From Bradyrhizobium diazoefficiens (GTDB taxonomy: Bacteria; Pseudomonadota; Alphaproteobacteria; Rhizobiales; Xanthobacteraceae), in NCBI RefSeq assembly GCF_018129965.1, contig NZ_JAFCKW010000005.1:62001-126000 (forward strand): a stretch of 64,000 nt of DNA. Direction: 5' to 3'. The notes below the pieces were generated by a model, which was not told the origin of the DNA, did not search any database, and saw nothing but the letters and a program-made list of their open reading frames with translations. Both the position numbers and the translations under genes were made by a program. Shown piece by piece: positions 1 through 8,967 of this stretch. The number at the start of each line of letters is the position of its first letter. The stretch's first letter is position 1.

Positions 1-103
1 CGAACCATAGACGACGGATTCCGTCAGCATTGGGGGTTGGTTTTTCGCAGCTGACCTCGATCGATCTTTCTTCGAGCAGACAATCTTCTGGGCTCCCGAG
101 GCC

Positions 104-634
104 GTGCCGACGATTGTGCCGGTCCGCCCGGCATTGCTCGTCGACTCTCGCACACACGTCAGGCTGGATCTGAACGAGCTGAACGAAAGCCAATTCCGGC
201 AAGGTCCGGATGGTTGGCACGCCGTATTATATTTGCGCAGCGTAGAACATCGTATTTGGTTCAAAGAAGCGCCGATCGTCGCCGCTACCTACACCGTCGA
301 ACTCCCGCTCGACCGTGACTTCGAATTCAGGGCGGATGCGAGCAGACGATTGTGGCGGGGGCTCAACGGCCGGCCCCAGGGAGCGCCTCCGCACGCGATC
401 TCAGCGCATCGCCGGCGGCGAATTGCGCTTGCCTTGCGTGCGTCGGATGCACGAAGCGACGGCGCCACTCATCGCGAAATCGCCGAAGTTCTGTTGCCCG
501 CCCAACGCATTCCCAAACGGGACTGGGGAACGCACGAGGTGCGGGATCGGATCAAACGCCTGGTCAAGACTGGATTCGCTCTTGTGCAGGGCGGCTACCG
601 CGCTTTGCTAAGACCGCCCTCCCGAAAAAAATAG
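104..634 (+). CDS. DUF2285 domain protein, N-terminus probably lost
   Basis: The C-terminal half (from about residue 100) matches the DUF2285 helix-turn-helix-like domain often found near tra/trb genes in Rhizobiales elements, where it probably acts in transcriptional control. The GTG at 104 is the first usual start, but the same frame is open back to a TAG at 8-10. The intervening codons read WFFAADLD and then IFWAPEA, which resembles the conserved part of this family before the DUF2285 domain. The gene therefore seems to have lost its normal start, or starts at an unusual codon. It lies on the same strand as the following small regulatory genes. Family assignment is from recognition of sequence style; a precise role is unknown. 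Confidence 0.65.
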   Translation: MPTIVPVRPALLVDSRTHVRLDLNELNESQFRQGPDGWHAVLYLRSVEHRIWFKEAPIVAATYTVELPLDRDFEFRADASRRLWRGLNGRPQGAPPHAISAHRRRRIALALRASDARSDGATHREIAEVLLPAQRIPKRDWGTHEVRDRIKRLVKTGFALVQGGYRALLRPPSRKK

Positions 635-766
635 ACCGTTTGTCAGGCGGGCGAAAATACACCCCCCAGTCTTCGCCCTCTCGCTTTGAGGTTTTCTTCC
701 GCCATGGTGTCCGCCGACGCGCCGGCGATTTCGTCGGTACTCCAGACCATCACGGGGCTCTTCCGC

Positions 767-1045
767 ATGCCCGATTCGAACACGGAATCACCGCAGCGAT
801 ATTTGCGCACGTCCGAAGCCGCACGCCATCTCACCTTGTCTCCCCGCACGTTGGAGAAGCATCGAATATACGGCACCGGTCCGGAATATCACAAGATCGG
901 CGGCCGCGTCGTCTACACCGAAGAAGACCTGAACGCGTGGGCCAAGCTAGGCAAAAAGAAATCGACCTCCGATCCAGGTGCTGGCACCGTTCTCCCAGCA
1001 AAACGGCACGCCGCCATCCCTTATGCGGGAAAAGAGCGGCGCTGA
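767..1045 (+). CDS. Helix-turn-helix DNA-binding protein (AlpA/MerR-like)
   Basis: A 92-residue protein with a winged helix-turn-helix of the excisionase/AlpA type: YLRTSEAARHLTLSPRTLEKH, then a short wing ending in GGRVVYTEEDLNAW. Proteins of this type are common just upstream of DUF2840 and traF in integrative conjugative elements and probably regulate transfer or excision. I chose ATG 767 because a GGGG stretch lies about 10 bases upstream and homology-like sequence starts there; a longer in-frame ORF from 686 adds residues without a recognisable domain. It ends 3 bases before the DUF2840 gene, so the two are likely co-transcribed. Confidence 0.8.
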   Translation: MPDSNTESPQRYLRTSEAARHLTLSPRTLEKHRIYGTGPEYHKIGGRVVYTEEDLNAWAKLGKKKSTSDPGAGTVLPAKRHAAIPYAGKERR

Positions 1046-1048
1046 TCC

Positions 1049-1561
1049 ATGAAGAGGCAAGCCTACACCCCCGAGAGCCATTCAAGGGAAGAGGTCTCGA
1101 GCAGCCTCACGACGGTCGAACTCCTGTGGCTCGCAAAACGAATCGAAAACCGCGTTCGGTTCGGTCGTCCCGTTTCGGAGAGGATTCTGGACGGCAACCG
1201 GCGTGTCCTATCGTTCGCTCCCGGCAGTATCTTCGCTTTCGTGCGTTGGACATCCAACGACTTCGGGACGGTCCTGTCCCGCATCGATATCTTGCGCGCA
1301 GCGATACCGGGACAGCGCTATTCGACCGTCCCCTGGATCACCCCGGGCGGTGAAAGTCTGTTGCGCCTATCCGGCTGGCCGAAGGTCGAACGGGTTCTGC
1401 AACTGATCGATGCGGTCGAGGCGCTCGATATCGATCCGGCCGACGCAGCACCGGATTATTGGCACCACGTTCATAACCGATTGTCGGTCAACGAAATACC
1501 TCGACCATACACCCGGTCCCGTCACCAGGCGTGGCTCCATCGGCGGAGAGCCACCTCATGA
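1049..1561 (+). CDS. DUF2840 family protein
   Basis: A 170-residue protein recognised as DUF2840 by its conserved blocks: VELLWLAKRIENRVRFGRP near residue 23, FVRWTSNDFGTVLSRIDI near 64, and a C-terminal DPADAAPDYWHHVHNRL with an HQAWL tail. DUF2840 proteins are almost always encoded next to traF in alphaproteobacterial conjugative elements; their biochemical role is not known. The stop codon overlaps the start of the following peptidase gene (ATGA at 1558-1561), so translation is probably coupled. Nothing suggests that it is broken. Confidence 0.85.
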   Translation: MKRQAYTPESHSREEVSSSLTTVELLWLAKRIENRVRFGRPVSERILDGNRRVLSFAPGSIFAFVRWTSNDFGTVLSRIDILRAAIPGQRYSTVPWITPGGESLLRLSGWPKVERVLQLIDAVEALDIDPADAAPDYWHHVHNRLSVNEIPRPYTRSRHQAWLHRRRATS

Positions 1562-2067
1562 GCGCTCGGTGTGCGACAGTTTTCACGACAATTGCAGCAG
1601 CTAGTCTCCTCCTCTCGACGCTCGGAGCGACAACACCGCTCTACATATGGAACGCATCAAACAGCGTTCCGATCGGCCTTTATCGCGTTCAACCTGCAAC
1701 ACAGTTAGCCGTTACCGAACTCGTGGCCGTACAGCCGCCCGATCTTCTCGCTGCCTTCCTTGATCTCAATGGCTACTTGCCGATCGGCGTCCCCATGCTC
1801 AAACGCGTGTTGGCGCTTCCCGGGCAAACGGTCTGCAGAAACGGCCTGACGATCGCTGTCGATGGCATCGACGTCGGAGACGCACGCGAACGCGACGGGC
1901 GAGGCCGTCCGCTTCCGGTCTGGCACGGATGCCGAATCGTTGCCGATGGTGATGTCTTTGTCATGAATTGGCAGTCCGCGTACTCGCTCGACGGTCGATA
2001 CTTCGGACCACTGCCTGCATCCGCCGTTATCGGCAGAGCGGTGCCTGTGTGGACTGACGAGGAGTGA
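1558..2067 (+). CDS. traF: TraF-like S26 family conjugal transfer peptidase
   Basis: A 169-residue membrane-anchored serine peptidase of the S26 (signal peptidase I) family. Relatives such as RP4 TraF mature and cyclise the TrbC pilin. An N-terminal hydrophobic segment (about residues 8-28) is followed by the catalytic Ser block NSVPIGLYRV and the Lys block PMLKRVLALPG, with the SLDGRYFGPLP box near the C-terminus. The ATG at 1558 overlaps the DUF2840 stop; a longer start at 1531 would run into that gene. Its likely substrate is the product of trbC at 12613. The GTGA overlap with the next gene indicates one operon. Confidence 0.88.
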   Translation: MSARCATVFTTIAAASLLLSTLGATTPLYIWNASNSVPIGLYRVQPATQLAVTELVAVQPPDLLAAFLDLNGYLPIGVPMLKRVLALPGQTVCRNGLTIAVDGIDVGDARERDGRGRPLPVWHGCRIVADGDVFVMNWQSAYSLDGRYFGPLPASAVIGRAVPVWTDEE

Positions 2068-2825
2068 GCATGCAGGACGTTGTCACTCCTTCGACTGACT
2101 TCAGCTCGTCCGAGCACACTCTGATCTTTCCTTACCGGGACAGTCCAAAGAATGCAGAATGTTCGCGCCGTCTGCAACGCAAGTGCCATACCCGTGCATG
2201 GGCACGCCAAACTGTGCGGCTCCGTTCGCTCGCAGCGATTGCACGCATCATCGTGGTGATCGCACCGCTTGTATGCCAGATGGCCGCCTCGACAGCCCTT
2301 GAGTTGGGCGCGCGCGCACAAACTGCGACACGTTACGAGCCCATCAATCGGTTCGCCGGATTCATCGCGCAAGCATCTACTCGCTTCGCCGTCCCGGCAA
2401 GCTGGATCCGCGCTGTGATGCAGGTTGAGAGCGGAGGAGATGAACGTGCGACATCGCCTCGTGGCGCAATGGGCTTGATGCAACTGATGCCTGGCACCTG
2501 GGTTGAACTCAGCGTTCGCTACGAACTTGGTTTGGATCCCTTCGATCCCAGCGACAACGTATTGGCCGGCGCGGCCTATCTCAAAGAAATGCACGCCCGC
2601 TTCGGATCGGTAGGCTTCCTTGCGGCCTACCACGCCGGTCCGGCGCGGTATGAACAGCACCTCACGACAGGAAAATCGCTTCCGCAGGATACCATCGCTT
2701 ACGTTGCGGCGGTCACCTCAGTGCTCGCCGAAGAGCAAGGCGAACTCACCGCAGTGCGCACCAGGCGTGCAGTTCCTTGGCGGGAGGCTCCACTGTTTAT
2801 CGACCGTGCGGATGCACGCAACTAA
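2064..2825 (+). CDS. Lytic transglycosylase (SLT domain), conjugation-associated
   Basis: A 253-residue protein whose C-terminal two thirds are an SLT-type lytic transglycosylase domain. The catalytic Glu is in VMQVESGGDERA, followed by the GAMGLMQLMPGTW signature and the AAYHAGP box. A hydrophobic segment at about residues 60-77 probably carries it to the periplasm. Such enzymes (VirB1/TrbN-like) open peptidoglycan so the type IV secretion channel can be built. The GTG at 2064 overlaps the traF stop; ATG 2070 is an alternative that removes only two residues. The N-terminal 60 residues have no recognised domain. Confidence 0.85.
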   Translation: MSMQDVVTPSTDFSSSEHTLIFPYRDSPKNAECSRRLQRKCHTRAWARQTVRLRSLAAIARIIVVIAPLVCQMAASTALELGARAQTATRYEPINRFAGFIAQASTRFAVPASWIRAVMQVESGGDERATSPRGAMGLMQLMPGTWVELSVRYELGLDPFDPSDNVLAGAAYLKEMHARFGSVGFLAAYHAGPARYEQHLTTGKSLPQDTIAYVAAVTSVLAEEQGELTAVRTRRAVPWREAPLFIDRADARN

Positions 2826-3104
2826 ACGAAGCGTGCGCATCCGCCATGGAGCGACATCGCAAATCATCGGTCAGCTCACGGCAGGTCTTCCGCGCCGAAC
2901 TGACGTCTGCCCGGGCTGTCCCATGACCGTTAAGCAAGGATCTTCTGCAATGACCGCAATTGCATTCTGTCCCAAGCCGCTGAGAGCCCTGGGAGCTTAA
3001 GAATCGGAAATTGGGCGCTGAGGAGGAGCGGTAACCGTCCGGCGGTCTGCACATCGGGCGGCTCTTGACATGAATCGTCAGTTTCGACGCTCGCGGGCGA
3101 CTTC

Positions 3105-3329
3105 TTACCTCGGAGAAGGCTCAGCAATTGGAGCCTCCGCTTTCTCGATCACGGCTTCGGCACGCGCTATCGCGGCCCTGAGCTCATCGCTCTTCCATTC
3201 ATCAACCGCATGGCCATCGTCGAATGATCGATCGTTGGTTTCACGCGCGCGTGCGACCAGCTCCCGAAGCGCGGCAATGGCTTCGGCAAGCAGCTTGTCA
3301 TCACCTTCGTTTCGGGAAGACGGCGTCAT
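3105..3329 (-). CDS. Small hypothetical protein, charged helical
   Basis: A 74-residue reading frame on the strand opposite to the tra genes. The ATG at 3329 has AGGGA about 9 bases upstream, which favours it over the longer start at 3353. The protein is rich in Ala, Glu and Arg (for example AEAIAALRELVARARE and ELRAAIARAEAVIEKAEA) and should be mostly helical, perhaps coiled coil. I recognise no family. It lies in the gap between the transglycosylase and relaxase genes and could be unrelated to transfer. Composition and ribosome binding site are the only support. Confidence 0.4.
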   Translation of the reverse strand: MTPSSRNEGDDKLLAEAIAALRELVARARETNDRSFDDGHAVDEWKSDELRAAIARAEAVIEKAEAPIAEPSPR

Positions 3330-3353
3330 TTCTTTATCCCTGTCGCATCGCAA

Positions 3354-3776
3354 CTATGGACCATCAGGCAGTATGGTTGCAACAGACGTCAATCGCGATT
3401 GCGCTCTGCCTGGTCTTCGCTGTTTGGTTGGAGAGTGTCTTAGCTGAGGAGCGACCGAGGAGGGCAAGGAGGGCAAGGAGGGCAAGATAAAGCGAACTGG
3501 CGTTCGCGAACTCGCCGCTCGTCAGCGATCGCGAAGCCTTTGTCTGCACATTGGTTTTTAAAAACGCGACGACTGGCGCTCAGACCACGTTTAGCCCAGG
3601 CCGGCTGGCGCCGTTCAAGCTTTCCGAGCAATTTCAATACGCCAGCCGATGGCGCTCGCCGACTTCATTTTAAGGTCCCCGCATTTTGTTTCGATCTCGT
3701 GCGCGTGGTTACGATTTTATGCGATCGACCCGTCGCAGCTCTTGCGCGAGGCGCAAGCGATGAGGATCGTCGGTTC
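3354..3776. other. Non-coding stretch upstream of the relaxase, candidate oriT region
   Basis: About 420 bases without a convincing gene. It holds the 9-bp tandem repeat at 3459 and a small inverted repeat GCGAAC/GTTCGC at 3492-3507 with a 4-base spacer, which overlaps the palindrome TTCGCGAA at 3503-3510. Transfer origins of VirD2-type relaxases usually lie next to the relaxase gene, so this is the best place in the window for oriT. I cannot identify a nick site. Confidence 0.3.
3459..3485 (+). repeat. Three tandem copies of a 9-bp repeat
   Basis: The unit GGAGGGCAA occurs three times head to tail without mismatch. It lies in the non-coding stretch upstream of the relaxase gene. Short direct repeats occur near transfer origins, but this repeat has no other support as a nick-region element. 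Confidence 0.8.
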
Positions 3777-5912
3777 ATGGCGCAAGATCAAGGCGACGAT
3801 TTTCATGTGCGGCCTGGGCGCGTGGGCAGTCGCGGGACCCGGATCAATCCACGGGGCGACCTTCGGTCCCAGCCGTTCCTGAAGCAGGTACAGGTGGCCG
3901 TGAGGAGGGCCGGCGGTGACCCAAATAGGATTGGCCGCGAGCCTGGTCCCGGTGCCGGACGCGAGAGAGGGTTAAGCGGCCGGTTCAACGCGCGGGGACG
4001 CGGTGCAAAAGTTGTTCCTTTGTTTCTTCGTGAGGGGCGCGACGGTGGGTGGCAGCAGGACTCTAGCGGACGCTTCCGGTCACGTCGCGTCGCTGTCAAG
4101 GTGAGGATCATCAAGCTCAATCCGCAGGGAAAGAAGCAGCAGCATGGCGCTGCGAGGGCGAAGGCGGCGAGCAAGTCGGTCGATGCCCACCTTCGCTACC
4201 TTGAACGCGATGGGGTCGATCGGGACGGGCAGAGAGGGAAGGCCTATGCGGCTCTTGAGAACGAAGCTGACGGCAAAGCCTTTGTCGAGCGGAGTCGAGA
4301 TGATCGGCATCAGTTCCGTTTTATCGTGGCGCCCGAAGACTCCAATGAAATGACCGATCTGAGAGGCTTCACGCGCGACCTTATGCGGCAGGTGGAGAAG
4401 GACCTGGAAACGCGCCTCGACTGGATCGCGATCGATCACTACAACACCGGCCATCCCCATACCCACATCATCGTCCGCGGGGTGCTGGATCAAGGTGGTA
4501 TCCTCAATATCGCCGGAGACTACATCGCCCATGGCATCCGTTATCGTGCTTCCGAACTGGTAACCCTGGAACTCGGACACCAGAGCGAGCTCGAACTTCA
4601 GGCCAAGTTGAAGACGGAGGTCGAGGCGGAGCGGTGGACCCGGCTCGACAAGATGCTCGTGACCGAGCAGCACGAGAGGGGAGTGATTGACCTGCGGCCG
4701 GGAGAAGGGGCGACCTATGCTTTTCGTGAGAACCGCGGGGCCATGATCGGCCGGGTGAAATTCTTGGAACGCTATGGCTTGTCGAGCGAGGTTGAGACCG
4801 GGCAATGGGTGATCCCGGATCGTGCCGAAGCCACCTTGAAGGAGCTCTCCGATCGCAATGATATCATCAAAACCATGCATCGGGCGCTTGCAGCCCACGG
4901 GCTAGAAGAAGAACGCGGGATCGACCAATATGTCCGCCACGGCGCTCGGCCGGACGAGAAGGTTGCAGGCCGGGTCCTGGCCAAAGGGTTGGCCGGCGAT
5001 GAGATGGGCGAGCGCGTCTATTTGGTGATCGACGGGGTCGACGGCCGTGTCCATCACGTTGAATTCTCTGATGGCTCGTATCTGAAGGATATTGGACGGG
5101 ACACGATCGTCGAGGTGGGTCCAGCCGCCTCCGGACCGCGAGCCGCCGATCGCAATATCGCGCTCAACACCGGCGAGAACGATGGAATCTACCGGCCGAG
5201 CCGGCACTTGGAACGCATCCGCCAGCAGTTCGAACGAGAGCTCAAGGATCCTGAGTCGTTTGTCCGCTCGCATGTCCGTAGGTTGGAGGCCTTGCGTCGC
5301 GCGGGACACGTCGAACGGATCGATGACGACCATTGGAAAATCCCCGGAGATATCCTAGAACGTGGTCAGGCCTACGATCGCACGAGAGGCGGTGATGGGC
5401 CGAGGATTAAGATCCTTTCGTCGGAAAAACTCGAGCGACAGATTGCAACTGAGGGCGCCACCTGGCTCGATCGTGAGCTGACGGCTCGCGAGCCTCAGGT
5501 TATCGCTGATTCTGGCTTCGGCCGGGACGTCAGTAACGCACTCCAACGCCGCACCGAGCGCCTCGTTGAAATGGGCTATGCCACCGTCAGAGAGGGCACG
5601 GTCCGGATTCCGTCCCATACCGTCGCAACTCTTGAGCAGCGGGAGGTGGATCGCGTCGGTCGTCAGATGGCTGCCGAGCGAGGCTTGACCTTCACGGCCA
5701 GCAAAACGGGCGATTATGTCAGTGGCCGTCTCACCGGTGTTGCCTCTCTTGCCAGCGGACGCTTTGCCATGATTGAAGATGGATTGGGTTTCCGGCTTGT
5801 GCCTTGGCAACCCATTCTCGAAAACCGCATCGGCCAATTTATGAGCGGCATTCAGCGAGACAGCGGCGGCATCGATTGGCACTTCGGAAGGAAACGCGGG
5901 TTGGGACTGTAA
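3777..5912 (+). CDS. VirD2-type relaxase with C-terminal DUF3363
   Basis: A 711-residue relaxase that nicks oriT and carries the transferred strand. A basic N-terminus (FRSRRVAVKVRIIKLNP) leads to the relaxase core, with a candidate catalytic Tyr141 in SVDAHLRYLERDG and the metal-binding His motif HYNTGHPHTHIIVRG (His226, 228, 230). The C-terminal half, with YLVIDGVDGRVHHVEF and a final GGIDWHFGRKRGLGL, is DUF3363, as in other Rhizobiales elements. I start it at ATG 3777, preceded by GAGG, because the open frame back to 3540 carries no domain-like sequence. The VirD4 coupling protein gene follows 200 bases downstream. Confidence 0.88.
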   Translation: MAQDQGDDFHVRPGRVGSRGTRINPRGDLRSQPFLKQVQVAVRRAGGDPNRIGREPGPGAGRERGLSGRFNARGRGAKVVPLFLREGRDGGWQQDSSGRFRSRRVAVKVRIIKLNPQGKKQQHGAARAKAASKSVDAHLRYLERDGVDRDGQRGKAYAALENEADGKAFVERSRDDRHQFRFIVAPEDSNEMTDLRGFTRDLMRQVEKDLETRLDWIAIDHYNTGHPHTHIIVRGVLDQGGILNIAGDYIAHGIRYRASELVTLELGHQSELELQAKLKTEVEAERWTRLDKMLVTEQHERGVIDLRPGEGATYAFRENRGAMIGRVKFLERYGLSSEVETGQWVIPDRAEATLKELSDRNDIIKTMHRALAAHGLEEERGIDQYVRHGARPDEKVAGRVLAKGLAGDEMGERVYLVIDGVDGRVHHVEFSDGSYLKDIGRDTIVEVGPAASGPRAADRNIALNTGENDGIYRPSRHLERIRQQFERELKDPESFVRSHVRRLEALRRAGHVERIDDDHWKIPGDILERGQAYDRTRGGDGPRIKILSSEKLERQIATEGATWLDRELTAREPQVIADSGFGRDVSNALQRRTERLVEMGYATVREGTVRIPSHTVATLEQREVDRVGRQMAAERGLTFTASKTGDYVSGRLTGVASLASGRFAMIEDGLGFRLVPWQPILENRIGQFMSGIQRDSGGIDWHFGRKRGLGL

Positions 5913-6117
5913 ATCCGGTTTTGAAAAATGCGAGCAGTCTAGCGGTTCATAGCCGTCAATGATGAGATCGTCTTGCTCCAGAACTTGACTGCCCTGTTTG
6001 ACACCTAGTCGCTGATCGGCCGCGAACGCTTGTCCGATTTCTACGCCAGGACCACATGTTCTACTACCGCAAGCGAATCCGTCTTGCAGTGTGCCGAGGA
6101 CTCCGCAACTTACGCTT

Positions 6118-8121
6118 ATGTCCTCGACCAGGGTCCTTTGGGGTCAAATTTGCGCTGCTCTCGGCATCGTGCTCGTCACGATGTGGGCGGCGACACAATG
6201 GGTTGCCTGGAAGCTAGGATTTCAGCCGCAGTTGGGGCCGCCTTGGTTTGTACTGATCGGTGGGCTACCCGTTTACTATCCACCAGCTTTTTTTTGGTGG
6301 TGGCTAGTCTATGACGTCTACGCGCCGAAAATATTCATGCAGGGCGCCTGCATCGCGGCGTCGGGCGGCACTCTCTCAATGCTGGTCGCCTTCGTTATGT
6401 CGATTTGGCGGGCGCGCGAGGCGAGGACGGCCGCGACCTACGGCTCGGCGCGTTGGGCTACAGCGTCTGAGGTCCGGACTGCGCAGCTGATGGGTCCCGA
6501 CGGCGTCGTGCTCGGCAGATTCGGACGCCCGTACCTGCGCCATAATGGACCAGAGCATGTGCTTTGTTTTGCGCCGACGCGGTCTGGCAAGGGCGTTGGC
6601 CTCGTCGTTCCAACCCTTCTGACCTGGCCGGGCAGCTGTATCGTTCACGACATCAAAGGGGAGAACTGGAATCTGACGTCGGGCTTCCGCGCCCTGCATG
6701 GCCGCGTACTGCTGTTTGACCCGACCAACCAAAGGTCTGCCGCCTATAATCCGCTGCTGGAGGTTCGCCGCGGGGAATGGGAGGTGCGCGACGTCCAGAA
6801 CATCGCGGACGTGCTCGTCGATCCCGAGGGCGCCTTAGAAAAGCGCAATCACTGGGAAAAGACGAGCCACTCCCTCCTGGTAGGCGCTATCCTTCATGTG
6901 CTTTACGCTGAGGAAGATAAGACTCTCGCTGGCGTCGCAAATTTTCTGTCCGACCCCAAGCGGACAATCGAAGCTACCCTAGACGCCATGATGACGACAT
7001 CGCATCTTGGCCGTTCCGGCCCACATCCTGTCATTGCTTCGGCCGCGCGCGAACTCCTCAACAAGAGCGAGAACGAGCGCTCTGGCGTATTGTCGACGGC
7101 AATGTCGTTCCTTGGCCTCTATCGCGATCCCGTCATCGCGCAGGTCACGCGACGAAGTGACTGGCGCATCATCGACCTAGTCGAAGGCAGGCAGCCGGCC
7201 TCGTTGTATCTGGTCGTGCCGCCGTCCGATATCAGCCGAACCAAGCCGCTGATCCGCCTGATCCTCAACCAGATCGGGCGGCGGTTGACAGAAAATCTCG
7301 ATGCTCAAAAGCACCGGCATCGGCTGCTATTGATGCTGGACGAGTTTCCCGCCCTGGGGAGGCTCGACTTCTTCGAATCGGCGCTGGCGTTTATGGCGGG
7401 TTATGGCCTGAAAAGCTTCCTGATCGCCCAATCCCTCAACCAGATCGAAAAGGCCTACGGTCCGAATAACTCGATCCTCGATAATTGCCACGTCCGCGTT
7501 TGCTTCGCGACCAATGACGAACGGACCGCCAGGCGGGTTTCGGATGCGCTCGGAATGGCGACAGAACTGCGCGCCATGAAAAACTACGCCGGTCACAGGC
7601 TTAGCCCGTGGTTGGGGCACCTGATGGTATCAAGACAAGAAACCGCCCGACCTTTGCTTACCCCAGGCGAAGTCATGCAATTGCCACCCGACGACGAATT
7701 GGTCCTGATTTCCGGTTGCTCGCCGATCCGGGCGAAGAAGGCGCGGTATTTCGAGGATGAGCGTTTCCGCGAACGCGTGATACCGCCTGCCAAACTCGGC
7801 GGCATCGCAGGAGCCGGCGATCGGCAAAATGACTGGAGCGGGCTCGATACGGCCACGGCCGTCGTCAAAGAAGTCGGTACAACGGACAGTCTCCGGAACG
7901 GCAAATCCGCTGACGATCACGCCAACAGCGGCATTCGGCGGGAACCTGAGCTGCTCCAGCATGAAGAGGTCATACCGGAGCGCGCTCCGGCGAGGCCGGA
8001 GTTCCAGTTCGCCGACGAAGAACCCGATGACGAGGTCCAGCGCGCAACCACCTTGAGAAGGCAAGCGGCCAACCTTGCGCGTCAAGCCGCGATGGATCCC
8101 AACGACGGTCTGGGCCTTTGA
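6118..8121 (+). CDS. traG: VirD4/TraG type IV coupling protein
   Basis: A 667-residue ATPase that delivers the relaxase-DNA complex to the mating channel. Two or three N-terminal membrane segments (about residues 8-30, 45-62 and 75-95) anchor it in the inner membrane. The Walker A motif APTRSGKGVG is at about residues 152-161 and Walker B LLLMLDEFPALG at about 403-414, followed by AQSLNQIEKAYG. The ATG at 6118 is preferred over GTG 6091 because the family starts with a short MSS-type leader before LWGQI. The C-terminal 80 residues are acidic and variable, as is usual. Length is normal for the family. Confidence 0.92.
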   Translation: MSSTRVLWGQICAALGIVLVTMWAATQWVAWKLGFQPQLGPPWFVLIGGLPVYYPPAFFWWWLVYDVYAPKIFMQGACIAASGGTLSMLVAFVMSIWRAREARTAATYGSARWATASEVRTAQLMGPDGVVLGRFGRPYLRHNGPEHVLCFAPTRSGKGVGLVVPTLLTWPGSCIVHDIKGENWNLTSGFRALHGRVLLFDPTNQRSAAYNPLLEVRRGEWEVRDVQNIADVLVDPEGALEKRNHWEKTSHSLLVGAILHVLYAEEDKTLAGVANFLSDPKRTIEATLDAMMTTSHLGRSGPHPVIASAARELLNKSENERSGVLSTAMSFLGLYRDPVIAQVTRRSDWRIIDLVEGRQPASLYLVVPPSDISRTKPLIRLILNQIGRRLTENLDAQKHRHRLLLMLDEFPALGRLDFFESALAFMAGYGLKSFLIAQSLNQIEKAYGPNNSILDNCHVRVCFATNDERTARRVSDALGMATELRAMKNYAGHRLSPWLGHLMVSRQETARPLLTPGEVMQLPPDDELVLISGCSPIRAKKARYFEDERFRERVIPPAKLGGIAGAGDRQNDWSGLDTATAVVKEVGTTDSLRNGKSADDHANSGIRREPELLQHEEVIPERAPARPEFQFADEEPDDEVQRATTLRRQAANLARQAAMDPNDGLGL

Positions 8122-8129
8122 GCTGAGCG

Positions 8130-8543
8130 ATGCGGACCAAGCATACATTTCGCCTGCCGCCCGAGCTTGCGAGGCAACTTGCCGACTATGCCGGTCGTAA
8201 GCGCCTGCATCAGGCATTCGTCGTCGAGACGGCGCTAACCTCCTTTCTGTCGCCGGATAGTTCCGAAAGAATGGAGGCGGCACTCGGGAAACGGCTGGAC
8301 CGGCTCACGCGCCAGGTCGAGCGCCTTGAACGTCATGTCACGATCTCCAATGAGGCGCTCGCCCTATTCGTGCGGTTCTGGTTGACTGCGACGTCACCTG
8401 TACCTGACGCCGCACTCCCCGCGGCGCAAGCCAAAGGCCGAGAACGCTACGAGCGGTTTGTCGAGGCTCTGGGAAAAAGGCTCGCCAAGGGCCAGAGTCT
8501 CGCAAAAGAGATATCGTTGGACGCCGAGCCGCAAGGCAAATAA
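8130..8543 (+). CDS. Ribbon-helix-helix (CopG-like) protein of the transfer region
   Basis: A 137-residue protein starting 8 bases after the coupling-protein gene. The N-terminus TFRLPPELARQLADYAG followed by a helix ending ETALTSFLS is a ribbon-helix-helix DNA-binding domain; residues 50-75 form a Leu/Arg-rich helix (LDRLTRQVERLERHV), probably a coiled coil. CopG-like proteins regularly sit between virD4 and trbB in these elements and may control the transfer operon. The next gene begins with a domain of the same kind and layout, suggesting an ancient duplication. Confidence 0.8.
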   Translation: MRTKHTFRLPPELARQLADYAGRKRLHQAFVVETALTSFLSPDSSERMEAALGKRLDRLTRQVERLERHVTISNEALALFVRFWLTATSPVPDAALPAAQAKGRERYERFVEALGKRLAKGQSLAKEISLDAEPQGK

Positions 8544-8967
8544 TCGAGCGAGGAAGCTTCGGCGCGATAGCGCTCGCCAATCATCCATTTTGCCACGCTA
8601 GACTACGTCCAGCATCGTTAGCCGTTCGAAAACAAAGCCGGCTGGGCTTCTTTCGCAAAAACGCTGGTCCGCTTGGCATCTCTCTATCGGATCGAAGGCT
8701 CTCAATAAGTTGGCGTCGAATTTGATGAAGGCGCGCCATAGGGTTTCGCGCGTCGTCCATGCGTTTGCCGTTGCGCCAAAGCTGAGTCCGGACAGCGCGA
8801 CTCCGCATCTTCTTTCTTTTTATACGCCAGCGTAGGGCAGGCAGATTTGCGCTGTTGAAGCCATGCTCCGCCTGTTCTTTCTGTAATTCCCGTGAGCTTG
8901 GTTCACCTCATCAATCGTGTCGCGACGCAGCGGTCTCGATCGTCGGGTCTTGGGGGACTATCCGAAA
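8544..8967. other. Intergenic stretch with no recognised gene
   Basis: About 420 bases between two ribbon-helix-helix genes. A 75-codon minus-strand frame (8581-8808) exists but has no ribosome binding site or family resemblance that I can support. A GGGGGAC at about 8952-8957 serves as ribosome binding site for the next gene. I see no clear promoter or repeat. Confidence 0.5.

Noticed and set aside
352-1353. 333-codon plus-strand frame over the first small genes
   Set aside because: It overlaps three better supported genes in other frames and its Arg/Pro/Ser-rich translation is typical of an out-of-frame reading of GC-rich coding DNA.
1773-2660. 295-codon minus-strand frame opposite traF and the transglycosylase
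   Set aside because: Antisense to two genes with clear catalytic motifs; no domain is recognisable in its translation.
3459-3485. A CRISPR-like or VNTR locus
   Set aside because: Only three 9-bp units without spacers; far too short for a CRISPR array.
8581-8808. 75-codon minus-strand frame between the two ribbon-helix-helix genes
   Set aside because: No ribosome binding site, no family resemblance, and no partner gene on that strand.
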